DNA of 64,000 nucleotides from Haloarcula rubripromontorii. Its GTDB lineage: Archaea; Halobacteriota; Halobacteria; Halobacteriales; Haloarculaceae. The DNA is taken from positions 1-64,000 of the forward strand of contig NZ_LIUF01000005.1 in the NCBI RefSeq assembly GCF_001280425.1. Direction: 5' to 3'. The position numbers and the translations under genes are program-made. This document shows, in pieces, positions 7,814-16,380 of this stretch. The notes beneath the pieces are model-generated. The model saw only the letters and a program-made list of their open reading frames with translations. It did not search any database and was not told where the DNA came from. How positions within the stretch are numbered: position 1 is the first letter of the stretch; the number at the start of each line of letters is the position of its first letter.

Positions 7814-9196
7814 ATGGACGTCATTCTGTCCGTCGTCGATTCGTTGCGGGCGGATCACGTCTCCGCCTACGGATACGATCGCGCCACGACTCCGAACCTT
7901 GATAATCTCGCCGAAGAAGGGCGGCTGTTTACTCAGTGTTTCAGCCCGTCCACGTGGACTCGGCCGGTCGCTTCGTCTCTTTTGACGGGCCGTTATCCGC
8001 CGGCACACGGTGTCGAAACACGTTCTGACAGCATACCGGACGGGATCCCGCTGCTTTCGGAAGCGTTCGCCTCAGCTGGCTTCAAGACGCTCTGCGTCAC
8101 CTCGATGGGCAACGTCTCGTCCGCGACAGGCTTCGACCGCGGGTTCGACGACATAATCGAGGTGTACAAACACCCCGAAGTACTCGAGCGACGGACCACG
8201 ACGACGGCCGACCGAGAACTTCTCGACACCGACCAGGATATACTCGCGTATCCGAGGGCCGAGGACCTGAACAGTTATCTCTTCGAATGGTTTGGAGAAC
8301 ACGAGCACGAGGATACGTTCGTCCTCATATGGTCGATCGACCCTCACTCCCCCTACGACCCACCGGACGGGTTCTCGCAGTTCTCCGGAGAGTTCGACGG
8401 CGACGATTCGTTCGGCAGGGATCAGGACACAGTGAACCAGGCGAGTGCGCCCCATGAGTTTCGAAGGCTGGAAAATCTCTACGACGATTGCATCAACTAT
8501 TGGGACGACATGCTGGGGGAGTTTCGCTCCTACCTGCAATCGAACCGACGGGCCGACGATTCGATCATCGCAGTCGTCGGTGACCACGGCGAGGCGTTCG
8601 GTGAGCGCGTACTGTTCCGGAATCCGGCGCGAGGACACAACACTATCCCGCATGACGAACAGACCCACGTTCCGTTCGTTCTCAAAACCTCGTCGACGGA
8701 TGGTGGTATTCACGACGAGATCGTGTCTCTGATCGACGTTCCATATACGCTTCTTCGAGCAGCAGACGCCGATCCCGAATTCCTCAGCGGACAAGGATCG
8801 GTTGTCTGGGAGCCGGGAGTTGTGTCTGGACACGAGTTCGTGTTCAGTAGAACCCAGAGTCGACGGCGCGGGCCAGCCTTCACCAGCGTCCGTTCTACCG
8901 ACAGGAAGCTAATCTCTATCGATCCACCAGACTGGTCCTTCGAGAACCTCAAAAACCATCTGCGAGAGATGGTCGGATACAGGTTCCTTGTCGACGACGA
9001 GATGCTCTATCACGTCGACGAAGACCCACGCGAGACGGAGAACAGGATCAGTGAGGACACCGAAACCGCTAGCGAATTGCGGGCGGAACTCGACTTATGG
9101 TACGAGGAGTGTCGCCAGTTGCGGTCCGACCAGTCGAACGAGTTCCAGAACGGAATAGAAACGGAACAGCTAGAGGCGCTTGGATACAAGATGTGA
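7814..9196 (+). CDS. sulfatase-like AP-superfamily protein with Thr in the nucleophile position
   Basis: This 460-residue protein has the sulfatase fold signature: VVDSLRADHVSAYGYDRATTPNL at the start, VVGDHGEAFGE for metal binding, THVPFVLK, and the LEALGYK tail. The usual C/S-x-P-x-R motif reads T49-R-P-V-A, followed by SSLLTG. There is therefore no Cys or Ser to become formylglycine. Thr is the nucleophile in phosphodiesterases and LtaS-type phosphoglycerol transferases, so phospho-transfer or phosphodiester cleavage is at least as likely as sulfate removal. TATA-like GGTTAAGT lies about 30-37 bases upstream of the ATG. It sits between glycan genes on the opposite strand. Confidence 0.8.
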   Translation: MDVILSVVDSLRADHVSAYGYDRATTPNLDNLAEEGRLFTQCFSPSTWTRPVASSLLTGRYPPAHGVETRSDSIPDGIPLLSEAFASAGFKTLCVTSMGNVSSATGFDRGFDDIIEVYKHPEVLERRTTTTADRELLDTDQDILAYPRAEDLNSYLFEWFGEHEHEDTFVLIWSIDPHSPYDPPDGFSQFSGEFDGDDSFGRDQDTVNQASAPHEFRRLENLYDDCINYWDDMLGEFRSYLQSNRRADDSIIAVVGDHGEAFGERVLFRNPARGHNTIPHDEQTHVPFVLKTSSTDGGIHDEIVSLIDVPYTLLRAADADPEFLSGQGSVVWEPGVVSGHEFVFSRTQSRRRGPAFTSVRSTDRKLISIDPPDWSFENLKNHLREMVGYRFLVDDEMLYHVDEDPRETENRISEDTETASELRAELDLWYEECRQLRSDQSNEFQNGIETEQLEALGYKM

Positions 9197-9206
9197 GCGG
9201 CGGCGT

Positions 9207-10787
9207 CTACCGTAGCACCGGTTCGTCGGCGAGGATTTTCCGAACGATGAAATCGAAGTTCTCGTTCCCTGGCTTGACCTCGTCGTGTTCCACTTTGAAA
9301 TACTCGTTGTCGCCCGCGGACCGCGTCCTGAAGAACGGAAAGCCGATGTGCTTCCGTTCGAAGTAGACGTGTACGTACCGCTTCGCGCGTGCGACCATTT
9401 CCTCGTCCATCTCTACATCGCGAACGTTGCGTAACAATCCGAAGTACTCGTCCTGCGTTTCTGGATCGAATGTGAAACCGAGGTCGCGGTAATGGGTGTC
9501 CCCGGCCACGATAGTTGGGACACCTTCGTACGCCATCTCAAGGCCAACTGTAGAGTTGTATACGATCCCTGCGTCCAGATCACGAATGAGTGCGTACGTA
9601 TCGATGTCGGTATCCGGTGATAGGATTTCAAGATTGTCGGGGAGTGGGTCGTGTCCGTCACGGATTCGTCCTTCAACTGACTCGTCCGTACCGAACTTCG
9701 CCTCGGCGGGATGGGTCTTCAAGACGAACTGCACGTCGTCGACCCTCGATACGTATTCGACTGTGTCATCTATCCAATCGAGTACGTCCGGGAAAACGAG
9801 TTCCTCGACTTCGAGAGAAGCGTCCCAGATCAGGTTCGTGAATATGCCGACCGTACAGTCAGCAGACGAGTCGAACGAGTTGTTGGTTCGAGCGGAGTAG
9901 TTGATCCTGACGTCAGAACCTTCGGTTCTGGCAGCCATGATTTCTTTGACTCGGCGCTCCTCGCTATCAGAGAGAGGTTCCGCTAACTCCGTCTGGAGCG
10001 TATCATGGTCAGTAAAGAATGGTAATGAGGAGCGGTTTCCTGCGTCACCGAACAGGATAGTCCCCTCGCGGCGACCGAGGGCATGACTGTACGACGTTAC
10101 GCCGTGTTTCTGCGCGACTGCGAGATGGATCCCGCCGTGAATGTAGCGGTCGTCGTGTGCGAGAACAGCGTCGAACGGATATTGCTCGAACAGCGCCTCA
10201 CACATGTCGACGAGGATGACCGCACTTCGGAGGAACCTGAGGTACGTTTCACGATGGTAGTTGTCCTCGAAGTCGATCGAGTGCCGCAAGAGGAAGCGGC
10301 GAGTGGATGACATCGCGTAATCAGCGACGGAAATTCCGCGATAAGTTTGGAGCGTTGTATCTACCTCCGGTGGACTGTATGTTTCACCGAGCAGTGACTC
10401 GATGGGAATGCCCTCAAGTCCGAACGCTGAAAGGAGCGACCGCCCGGCGTAGTTACACACGTCACAGACTGCCTTCCCATCCTTCTCGCATGTCTTCCGT
10501 TGGCAAAGATCGAGATCGGCGTGGCAAAGGGGAATAATTGGAGTGTAGCCCCGCGTCCGAAAGGCGTGTGCGAGAATACAATACCGGAAGGAATTCAGTC
10601 CGTCTTGCCCGCGCGTGAGAGGAATGAGGACATACCCGTCATCTGTAGGCTCCGAATACGATTTTAAACTTTCGTCCGTCAGATCCGAAAAGTCGTACTT
10701 CTGGGTAAAGTGGTTCTCTAGCCGGATTGCGGCCGATCCGAGACCGGCCTTAGAGAGAGTCTGATAGATTTTCCACTTCGAGAGCAT
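9207..10787 (-). CDS. capsule polysaccharide synthesis-like glycosyltransferase (KpsS/LipB-like)
   Basis: A 526-residue protein of GT-B appearance. The N-terminal half has a Cys-rich insert, CQRKTCEKDGKAVCDVCNY, that could bind metal. The C-terminal half contains FVLKTHPAE, then DAGIVYNSTVGLEMAYEG and VPTIVAGDTHYRDLGF, a pattern of capsule-synthesis/Kdo-transferase proteins in which a Thr/Ser-rich loop and Glu bind the nucleotide sugar. No membrane segment is evident. It is convergent with the AP-superfamily gene (10 bases apart) and lies downstream of the ABC exporter on the same strand, 70 bases away. The donor sugar is unknown; CMP-nonulosonate made by the downstream cluster is one candidate. 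Confidence 0.6.
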   Translation of the reverse strand: MLSKWKIYQTLSKAGLGSAAIRLENHFTQKYDFSDLTDESLKSYSEPTDDGYVLIPLTRGQDGLNSFRYCILAHAFRTRGYTPIIPLCHADLDLCQRKTCEKDGKAVCDVCNYAGRSLLSAFGLEGIPIESLLGETYSPPEVDTTLQTYRGISVADYAMSSTRRFLLRHSIDFEDNYHRETYLRFLRSAVILVDMCEALFEQYPFDAVLAHDDRYIHGGIHLAVAQKHGVTSYSHALGRREGTILFGDAGNRSSLPFFTDHDTLQTELAEPLSDSEERRVKEIMAARTEGSDVRINYSARTNNSFDSSADCTVGIFTNLIWDASLEVEELVFPDVLDWIDDTVEYVSRVDDVQFVLKTHPAEAKFGTDESVEGRIRDGHDPLPDNLEILSPDTDIDTYALIRDLDAGIVYNSTVGLEMAYEGVPTIVAGDTHYRDLGFTFDPETQDEYFGLLRNVRDVEMDEEMVARAKRYVHVYFERKHIGFPFFRTRSAGDNEYFKVEHDEVKPGNENFDFIVRKILADEPVLR

Positions 10788-10857
10788 GAGAAGGATCAGG
10801 TCGGTAGAATTTAAAAACGCTTGGAATATAGACAGTGCGGTTTCTTAACGGGGTGAA

Positions 10858-12648
10858 TCAGGGTGATCGGATCTGCGTTCGATACATCGAGGCGTACATT
10901 CCATCCCGCTCAAGCAACTCGTCGTGGGGACCTACTTCCCGGATCCCGCCATCGTCTACAACGTAAATCCGGTCCGCATCCGTGATCGTAGAGAGGCGGT
11001 GCGCGATGACGACGAGCATGACGTCATCGCGACGCTCGATGCGTTCGTGTATTTCCTCTTCGAGGTGAGAGTCCAAGTCACTCGTCGCCTCGTCGAGAAC
11101 CAGAATTTCCGCGTCCTTGAGCACCGCTCTCGCGATGGAAATCCGCTGTCGCTGGCCACCCGAGAGTCGGACCCCGTCGTCACCAAGCACGGTGTCGAAT
11201 CCGTTCGGTAGTTCGTCGAGGAACTCAGTCACCTGCGCCGCTCGACAGGCCGCTTCGACCTCCTCCTTAGTCGCATCCCTATCAGCGACGGTCACATTTT
11301 TCCAGAGCGTATCGTTGAAAATGTACGGTTGCTGGCGGACGACCGAGAGTCGCTGGCGCCATTCATCGAGTTCGTAGGTCTCGATTGGTACGTCGTTGGT
11401 CGTGATAGTCCCCGTGTCGGGATCGTAAAAACGGGCGAGAAGCGAGACGATGGTCGACTTCCCGGCCCCGGAACCACCGGCGAACGCGACGAATTCGCCT
11501 TGCTCGATCACGAAGGAAATATCGTCCAGTACGGTTTCATCTTGATATGCGAAGGTGACATCGCGAAAGGAAACGCGTTCGAGTTGGTCTGGGCACGGGT
11601 CCCCGTCGGAACCCGGTTCCTTCCGGTCCGCTAGTTCGTCGATGAACGTCTGGGTCCGGATGAGGTGTGGCAGGTGTCCTTCGATCTGGTAGAACTGGTT
11701 GTTGATTGTACTAACCCGAGGTGCGAGTCGGAAAACCGCGAACAAGAGCAGTCCCAGTCCGCCGAAAGAAAGATTAGAATATTCGAGGAACGCGTATAGC
11801 GAAGTGAAGATTGTGACGGCTATGGTGAACTGATAGAAGTGATCAATTGCAGACCGGTTCCGATACAACTGGATCGTCGACGCGGTATACTTCTGAACCG
11901 ATTCAAGGAAGTCGTCCATTAGTTCGTCTGAGAGCGCAAAGAGTTTCACGTCGCGGATGCCCTGCGTCCCGGCCTGAACGACCGTCTGTATCTCGTGATT
12001 CGCGTCGGCGACTCGATCACCGACGGAGTAGCCGGACTCGACCATTTTCCGCGCGAAATAGAAGAGGCCACCGAGGAAAACGGCTGCAACGATCAGGAAC
12101 TTCGGTGCCAAATAGACCACTATCGCCACGTAGATCAAACTCATGAACGCTTGTTTGAGGATTTCGACGAGCCACTGGATCATTTGACCGGCATACTCGG
12201 CTTGCGTCACTATCGTATTGAGAATGTCGTCGGACCCCTTTTCATCGAAGTACGCAATCTCGGTATCCAGTGCCCGGTCGAAGGCCGTCGTCTGCAGATG
12301 ACGGACGTAATCTGTTCGGAGATAGGCCTTCAACCAGTCGACGACGAAACTGGACCCGTACCGAACACCCATCACGGTGATGACACCGACGATGATGTAC
12401 TCGAGTGTGAATGGAATTCCTAGAACGTCGTAGAGCGTAACGAACGCCTCAATGAATTGGCTCTGGTCGGACGAAGACGCTTCCCCCCGAGTGATATCGA
12501 TGATGGGAAGAATGAAACTGAGACCAATACCCTCCAGCACGGCGGCAACCAGACTCATCCCAAGAATGGCGAGTGTCGTCAGTGGACGATGACGAGCGAC
12601 GTGTTCGAGCGCAGCTAATTTCTCCCGCTGCGAGGCTTCGTTGTTCAT
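10858..12648 (-). CDS. ABC exporter, fused membrane and ATPase domains (MsbA/PglK-like)
   Basis: This 596-residue half-transporter has about six membrane segments in residues 20-330. A nucleotide-binding domain follows, with Walker A GGSGAGKST near residue 389, signature LSGGQRQRISIARA near 499, and Walker B ILVLDEATSDLDS just after. Such exporters homodimerise. Relatives flip lipid-linked oligosaccharides, which fits this glycan cluster. The ATG at 12646-12648 (MNNEASQ) is preferred over an upstream start that would add 15 proline-rich residues. The gene diverges from neuB, with a 332-base gap that carries the neuB promoter. Confidence 0.82.
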   Translation of the reverse strand: MNNEASQREKLAALEHVARHRPLTTLAILGMSLVAAVLEGIGLSFILPIIDITRGEASSSDQSQFIEAFVTLYDVLGIPFTLEYIIVGVITVMGVRYGSSFVVDWLKAYLRTDYVRHLQTTAFDRALDTEIAYFDEKGSDDILNTIVTQAEYAGQMIQWLVEILKQAFMSLIYVAIVVYLAPKFLIVAAVFLGGLFYFARKMVESGYSVGDRVADANHEIQTVVQAGTQGIRDVKLFALSDELMDDFLESVQKYTASTIQLYRNRSAIDHFYQFTIAVTIFTSLYAFLEYSNLSFGGLGLLLFAVFRLAPRVSTINNQFYQIEGHLPHLIRTQTFIDELADRKEPGSDGDPCPDQLERVSFRDVTFAYQDETVLDDISFVIEQGEFVAFAGGSGAGKSTIVSLLARFYDPDTGTITTNDVPIETYELDEWRQRLSVVRQQPYIFNDTLWKNVTVADRDATKEEVEAACRAAQVTEFLDELPNGFDTVLGDDGVRLSGGQRQRISIARAVLKDAEILVLDEATSDLDSHLEEEIHERIERRDDVMLVVIAHRLSTITDADRIYVVDDGGIREVGPHDELLERDGMYASMYRTQIRSP

Positions 12649-12944
12649 TTGTTTGGGAAAGCAGAGTTCGATCGGCGGTGGACCCTCCACCAATAAAAAC
12701 GATCCGATCCGCTAGCCGTCGCTCCGGGGATACGGCACCTTGGCGTGGGTATAGTCCGTAGGCACATCGGTAGATACGATCATAGCCGGGTGTGGTACTT
12801 GATGAGTATCAGTGTACGTGATTCGATCAGAATAGAATGTGTTTGGCCGTGATGTTCATTCGACTATCGCTGGCGTCGACCCGTTCGATCACAGATCTAC
12901 CGACGTTCACACACTACAGAGGGAGCCAGTGTTCGCCATACGTC

Positions 12945-12956
12945 GATATATTCTTA
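12945..12956 (+). promoter_or_regulatory. TATA-like box of the nonulosonate operon
   Basis: GATATATTCTTA ends 25 bases before the chosen neuB ATG at 12981. This spacing suits a leaderless or nearly leaderless transcript and supports that start over upstream in-frame codons. Confidence 0.55.
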
Positions 12957-12980
12957 TCCGATGGTGAGTTGTACTCATTC

Positions 12981-14009
12981 ATGACCGCAGATACTGGTTT
13001 GGAACCCCACTGCAAAGTTATCGCGGAGGCAGGTGTGAACCACAACGGCGATATCGAGATAGCCAAAGGCCTTGTGGACGCAGCCGCTGCCGCCGGTGCT
13101 GACGCGGTCAAATTTCAGACCTTCCAGCCGAAAGAAGTCGCGACGGCTCAGACGGAGCAGGCCGACTATCAGAAGGAACGGGATGCCAGCACAAATCAGT
13201 ACGAAATGCTGGAAAATGTAAAATTGCGAGAGGAAGATCACGACGTCCTGATGGAATATTGCCAGGAAGCTGGAATCGAATTCATGTCTACGCCGTACGA
13301 CCCGGGGAGCGTCGAAATTCTTGAATCCTCCGGCGTTGATCGGTACAAAGTCGCCTCAGCCGATATCGTGAACAAACCCCTCTTGAGTGCGATTGCAGAA
13401 ACAGGAAAGCCCGTCATCCTCTCCACGGGGATGGCAAACCTTGGTGAAATCGAACGCGCAGTCGAGTTCCTCCGGTCTCGAAATTGCGAGGACGTCACTC
13501 TCTTGCACTGCGTTTCATCGTATCCAGCCAAGGCCACCCAGCTCAATATGCGATTTATCGAGACTCTCGCAACGGCGTTCCCCGGGCAGGTCGGGTTTTC
13601 GGATCATACGAGGGGGGTCGTGGCTCCAGTCTTGGCGATGGGATACGGAGCCTCTGTGATTGAAAAGCACTTCACTCTAAACCGGGGGATGGAGGGGCCA
13701 GACCACTACGCGTCGTTAGAACCCGAGGAACTCTCGCAGATGGTGGACAACGTGCGATTCGCCGAGAAGGCAATCGGAAGTACACGCCGGTTGATCTCTA
13801 AAGTGGAACGGAACAACAAACACTCCATGCGCCGGAGCTTACACGCCAGTCACGATATCGAATCTGGTGCGGCTATCTCTCCCGACGACTTATTGATCGT
13901 CCGCCCAGACGAAGGGATAAGTCCGTGGAATTACGACGATGTCGTCGGTAAGTCTACTACACAAGAGATCCCCAAACACTCACCGATTACGTGGGACCAC
14001 ATCGCATGA
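12981..14009 (+). CDS. neuB: N-acetylneuraminate/legionaminate synthase family (NeuB-like)
   Basis: This 342-residue enzyme condenses a six-carbon amino sugar with phosphoenolpyruvate to make a nine-carbon nonulosonic acid. IAEAGVNHNGD at residues 14-24, VKFQTFQPK, EFMSTPYDPGSVE, YKVASADIVN, ILSTGMA, HCVSSYPA, GFSDHTRG and IEKHFTLNR are all classic NeuB-family blocks. The C-terminal SAF (antifreeze-like) domain begins around RRSLHASHDI. NeuB, LegI and PseI cannot be separated by eye, and the sialic versus legionaminic product is open. A longer frame from 12837 lacks conserved sequence, so ATG 12981 is chosen. Its stop overlaps the next start as ATGA, making it the first gene of a tight operon. 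Confidence 0.9.
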   Translation: MTADTGLEPHCKVIAEAGVNHNGDIEIAKGLVDAAAAAGADAVKFQTFQPKEVATAQTEQADYQKERDASTNQYEMLENVKLREEDHDVLMEYCQEAGIEFMSTPYDPGSVEILESSGVDRYKVASADIVNKPLLSAIAETGKPVILSTGMANLGEIERAVEFLRSRNCEDVTLLHCVSSYPAKATQLNMRFIETLATAFPGQVGFSDHTRGVVAPVLAMGYGASVIEKHFTLNRGMEGPDHYASLEPEELSQMVDNVRFAEKAIGSTRRLISKVERNNKHSMRRSLHASHDIESGAAISPDDLLIVRPDEGISPWNYDDVVGKSTTQEIPKHSPITWDHIA

Positions 14010-14839
14010 TATGTGCATCAACGCAGTGTCTTCCAGATACCGGGATGGAGGAGACACTAAAGGCGTACTCCCGGGCCGACATCGAAAACGTCGAACTCGG
14101 CTACTGCAGCGAAAAGGATGTAGATGTCTCGGCGCTAGTCAAGGAGTATTCGTTCAATTTTGTTGCCCACAATTACTTTCTCCCCGTTCAGGATGAGTTC
14201 ATACTTAACCTCGCCTCGCCGGACGAATCCCTGCGACGACAAAGCGTCGACTATGTCAAGGACGCGATCAACTTCTGTGAGAAGCACGATATACCGCGGT
14301 ACACGTTCCACGGCGGGTTCAGAGTCGACCCGGATCTGTCCCTGACATTCCCTAAGCGGTCGCCACCCGACTACGAAGCGTGCTTCGAACGGTTTCTTTC
14401 GTCACTGCAGTCTGTAATTGACCATGCGACGTCAACCGACGTGTCGATTTCGATAGAGAACAACGTCGTCACCACGGAGAACGTGGTTGGGGGAGATCCC
14501 CTCCTCATGTTTTGTCGACCTGACGAATTCAGTCGTTTATTCGAGGAGGTAAACCCATCTGACTGTGGCGTTTTACTCGATACTGGCCATCTGAACGTGT
14601 CCTCACATACCTTTGACTACGATAAGTCAAAATTCGTACAAGAAGTAGCGGACTGTCTCGATTGTCTCCATCTGCATACAAATAACGGACGTGCTGACCA
14701 ACACGAAGCGGTCAATCCAGCCGACGACATACCTGTGTCGTCGATGTCAGGGCTGACTCGCGTAGTCGAATCACACCATGGGAACGCAAGAGACTTAAAA
14801 CAACTGTTGGTACGCTTAGGCGCTAAGAGTGAACGGTGA
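14006..14839 (+). CDS. sugar phosphate isomerase/epimerase-like TIM-barrel protein
   Basis: A 277-residue protein of the xylose isomerase-like/AP-endonuclease-2 superfamily. Likely metal ligands sit in YTFHGGF, SISIENNV (Glu), LLDTGHLN (Asp/His) and CLHLHTNNG. Such proteins isomerise or epimerise sugars using a divalent metal. The start ATG at 14006 overlaps the neuB stop by ATGA. It is embedded between neuB and the formyltransferase, so it probably acts on a precursor of the same nonulosonic acid, although canonical pathways do not use this fold. The precise reaction is unknown. Confidence 0.7.
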   Translation: MICASTQCLPDTGMEETLKAYSRADIENVELGYCSEKDVDVSALVKEYSFNFVAHNYFLPVQDEFILNLASPDESLRRQSVDYVKDAINFCEKHDIPRYTFHGGFRVDPDLSLTFPKRSPPDYEACFERFLSSLQSVIDHATSTDVSISIENNVVTTENVVGGDPLLMFCRPDEFSRLFEEVNPSDCGVLLDTGHLNVSSHTFDYDKSKFVQEVADCLDCLHLHTNNGRADQHEAVNPADDIPVSSMSGLTRVVESHHGNARDLKQLLVRLGAKSER

Positions 14840-15618
14840 TGATTGACACAAAAATTCTATTGGCGACGTTCTATCGATCTGGGATTCTAGCGATTAGGCA
14901 GTTGTTGAATAGTGGCTTCGAAAAAGAGCAACTTCGCGTCCTGACCTACGATATCGAACGGAACGAAGAACTACTGGAGTTTCTCGAAAAGAAGGATATA
15001 TCGTATAAGACCGACGATATTTCCGACCCCAATACAGAGTCGTGGATCGAGGAGTTCAATCCAGACCTCATTTTTTCCCTCTACTATCGAGACAAGATCC
15101 CGAGCCATATCCTCGATATTCCACAGTACGGTGGTGTGAATCTCCATCCGTCGTTGCTCCCGCAGTACGCCGGTGTGCTGTCGGTGCCGTGGGCGATGGT
15201 CGAAGGTGAATCGCGTACCGGCTACACGTACCACTACATGACAGACAAGATCGACACTGGTCCGATACTCAAGCAGGAAGAGGTCTCTATCGGTCCTACT
15301 GATACCGCTTATTCGCTCTACCACCGGCTCATCCACGCTGGAATGAGCAACTTCCTGCCGGTACTCGAATTGATCGTGGAAGAGGAGTACAGCGGTCGAC
15401 CACAGACGGGAGCCGGCACGTATCACGGGCGAGGCGACCTTCCGAATGACGGAGTTATCAACCATCAGTGGTCCGACGGTGAAATCGACCGATTCATCCG
15501 GGCGATGTACTACCCACCGTTTCGACCCGCAGTAGCCGAGTTCTGCGGTCAGGAATTCGAGATAACGTCGATGGCTGAGTACTGTCGTCTCCGACGTCAA
15601 CACGGTATCAAGCAATGA
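14839..15618 (+). CDS. formyltransferase family protein, probable sugar N-formyltransferase
   Basis: This 259-residue protein has the hydrolase/formyltransferase core that uses 10-formyl-tetrahydrofolate. The catalytic triad is visible: Asn101 and His103 in GVNLHPSLLPQYAG and Asp139 in MTDKIDTGPIL. It is shorter than methionyl-tRNA formyltransferase, and archaea do not formylate initiator tRNA. Within a NeuB-NeuA operon next to a sugar aminotransferase, it most likely formylates an amino sugar. The start is ATG 14839, sharing a base with the previous TGA; GTG at 14836 would add one residue. Its stop overlaps the neuA start. Confidence 0.75.
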   Translation: MIDTKILLATFYRSGILAIRQLLNSGFEKEQLRVLTYDIERNEELLEFLEKKDISYKTDDISDPNTESWIEEFNPDLIFSLYYRDKIPSHILDIPQYGGVNLHPSLLPQYAGVLSVPWAMVEGESRTGYTYHYMTDKIDTGPILKQEEVSIGPTDTAYSLYHRLIHAGMSNFLPVLELIVEEEYSGRPQTGAGTYHGRGDLPNDGVINHQWSDGEIDRFIRAMYYPPFRPAVAEFCGQEFEITSMAEYCRLRRQHGIKQ

Positions 15619-16319
15619 CGTGTGACGTATTCGCCGTAATTCCGGCGCGCGGAGGGTCAAAGCGGATACCGAAAAAGAATATCAGGGAAGTAGCTGGAAA
15701 GCCCCTCATCGCCCACACGGTGGAGCAGGCGAACGAAGCGACAACAATAGATAGAGTGATTGTCTCGACTGACGACGAGGAAATAGCCTCAGTAGCACGC
15801 GAGTACGGCGGGGAAGTCCCTTTTATAAGACCGGCCAGACTAGCAACGGATGAGACACCGGGGCCACCGGTCATCCAACACGCGCTCGACTGGATTGAAA
15901 AACAACACGAACTGCCGACCGTGATTGTAAAGTTGCAAGTTACTTCTCCACTCCGTCGAGTAGATGACATCGACCAGGCAGTACGGAAACTGCAGAACGA
16001 CGAGACTGCGAAATCGGTCATCTCCGTGACTGAGTTTGAGCAACCACCATTCTGGGCAGTAGCACCCGACGATGACGGGTACCTACATACGTACTTCGAT
16101 AGGGACGTCCTTTGGACTGACGACATTCCGCGTAGCCAAGACCTTCCAGCTTTGCATTGCCCGAACGGAGCCATCTTTGCCGCACGGAGGAAGGCTTTTA
16201 TTAAACACGAATCATTCTATACCGACGCTACGGTTCCATTCGAAATGCCAAGAGACCGGTCAATTGATATTGACGAACCGATAGACCTAGAGATAGTCAG
16301 GACTCTTGCAGAGAAATGA
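15615..16319 (+). CDS. neuA: CMP-nonulosonate cytidylyltransferase (NeuA-like)
   Basis: The 234-residue protein activates a nonulosonic acid with CTP to give the CMP-sugar donor. AVIPARGGSKRIPKKN at residues 7-22 is the nucleotide-binding loop. PLIAHTVEQA, VSTDDEEIASVA, LQVTSPLR and a C-terminal RDRSIDIDEPIDL segment are all conserved in acylneuraminate cytidylyltransferases. ATG 15615 overlaps the preceding stop as ATGA, so all four genes from 12981 form one translationally coupled unit. Substrate choice among sialic, legionaminic and pseudaminic acids cannot be set by eye. Confidence 0.9.
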   Translation: MTCDVFAVIPARGGSKRIPKKNIREVAGKPLIAHTVEQANEATTIDRVIVSTDDEEIASVAREYGGEVPFIRPARLATDETPGPPVIQHALDWIEKQHELPTVIVKLQVTSPLRRVDDIDQAVRKLQNDETAKSVISVTEFEQPPFWAVAPDDDGYLHTYFDRDVLWTDDIPRSQDLPALHCPNGAIFAARRKAFIKHESFYTDATVPFEMPRDRSIDIDEPIDLEIVRTLAEK

Positions 16320-16335
16320 AATGTAACGCGTATAG

Positions 16336-16347
16336 TTTAAGAATATA
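16336..16347 (+). promoter_or_regulatory. TATA-like box before the aminotransferase gene
   Basis: TTTAAGAATATA lies 34-45 bases before ATG 16381 in a short AT-rich gap. It could drive separate expression of the aminotransferase with a short leader. Confidence 0.4.
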
Positions 16348-16380
16348 CGATCACCTTCACTGGTACTCTACTACTTATAA

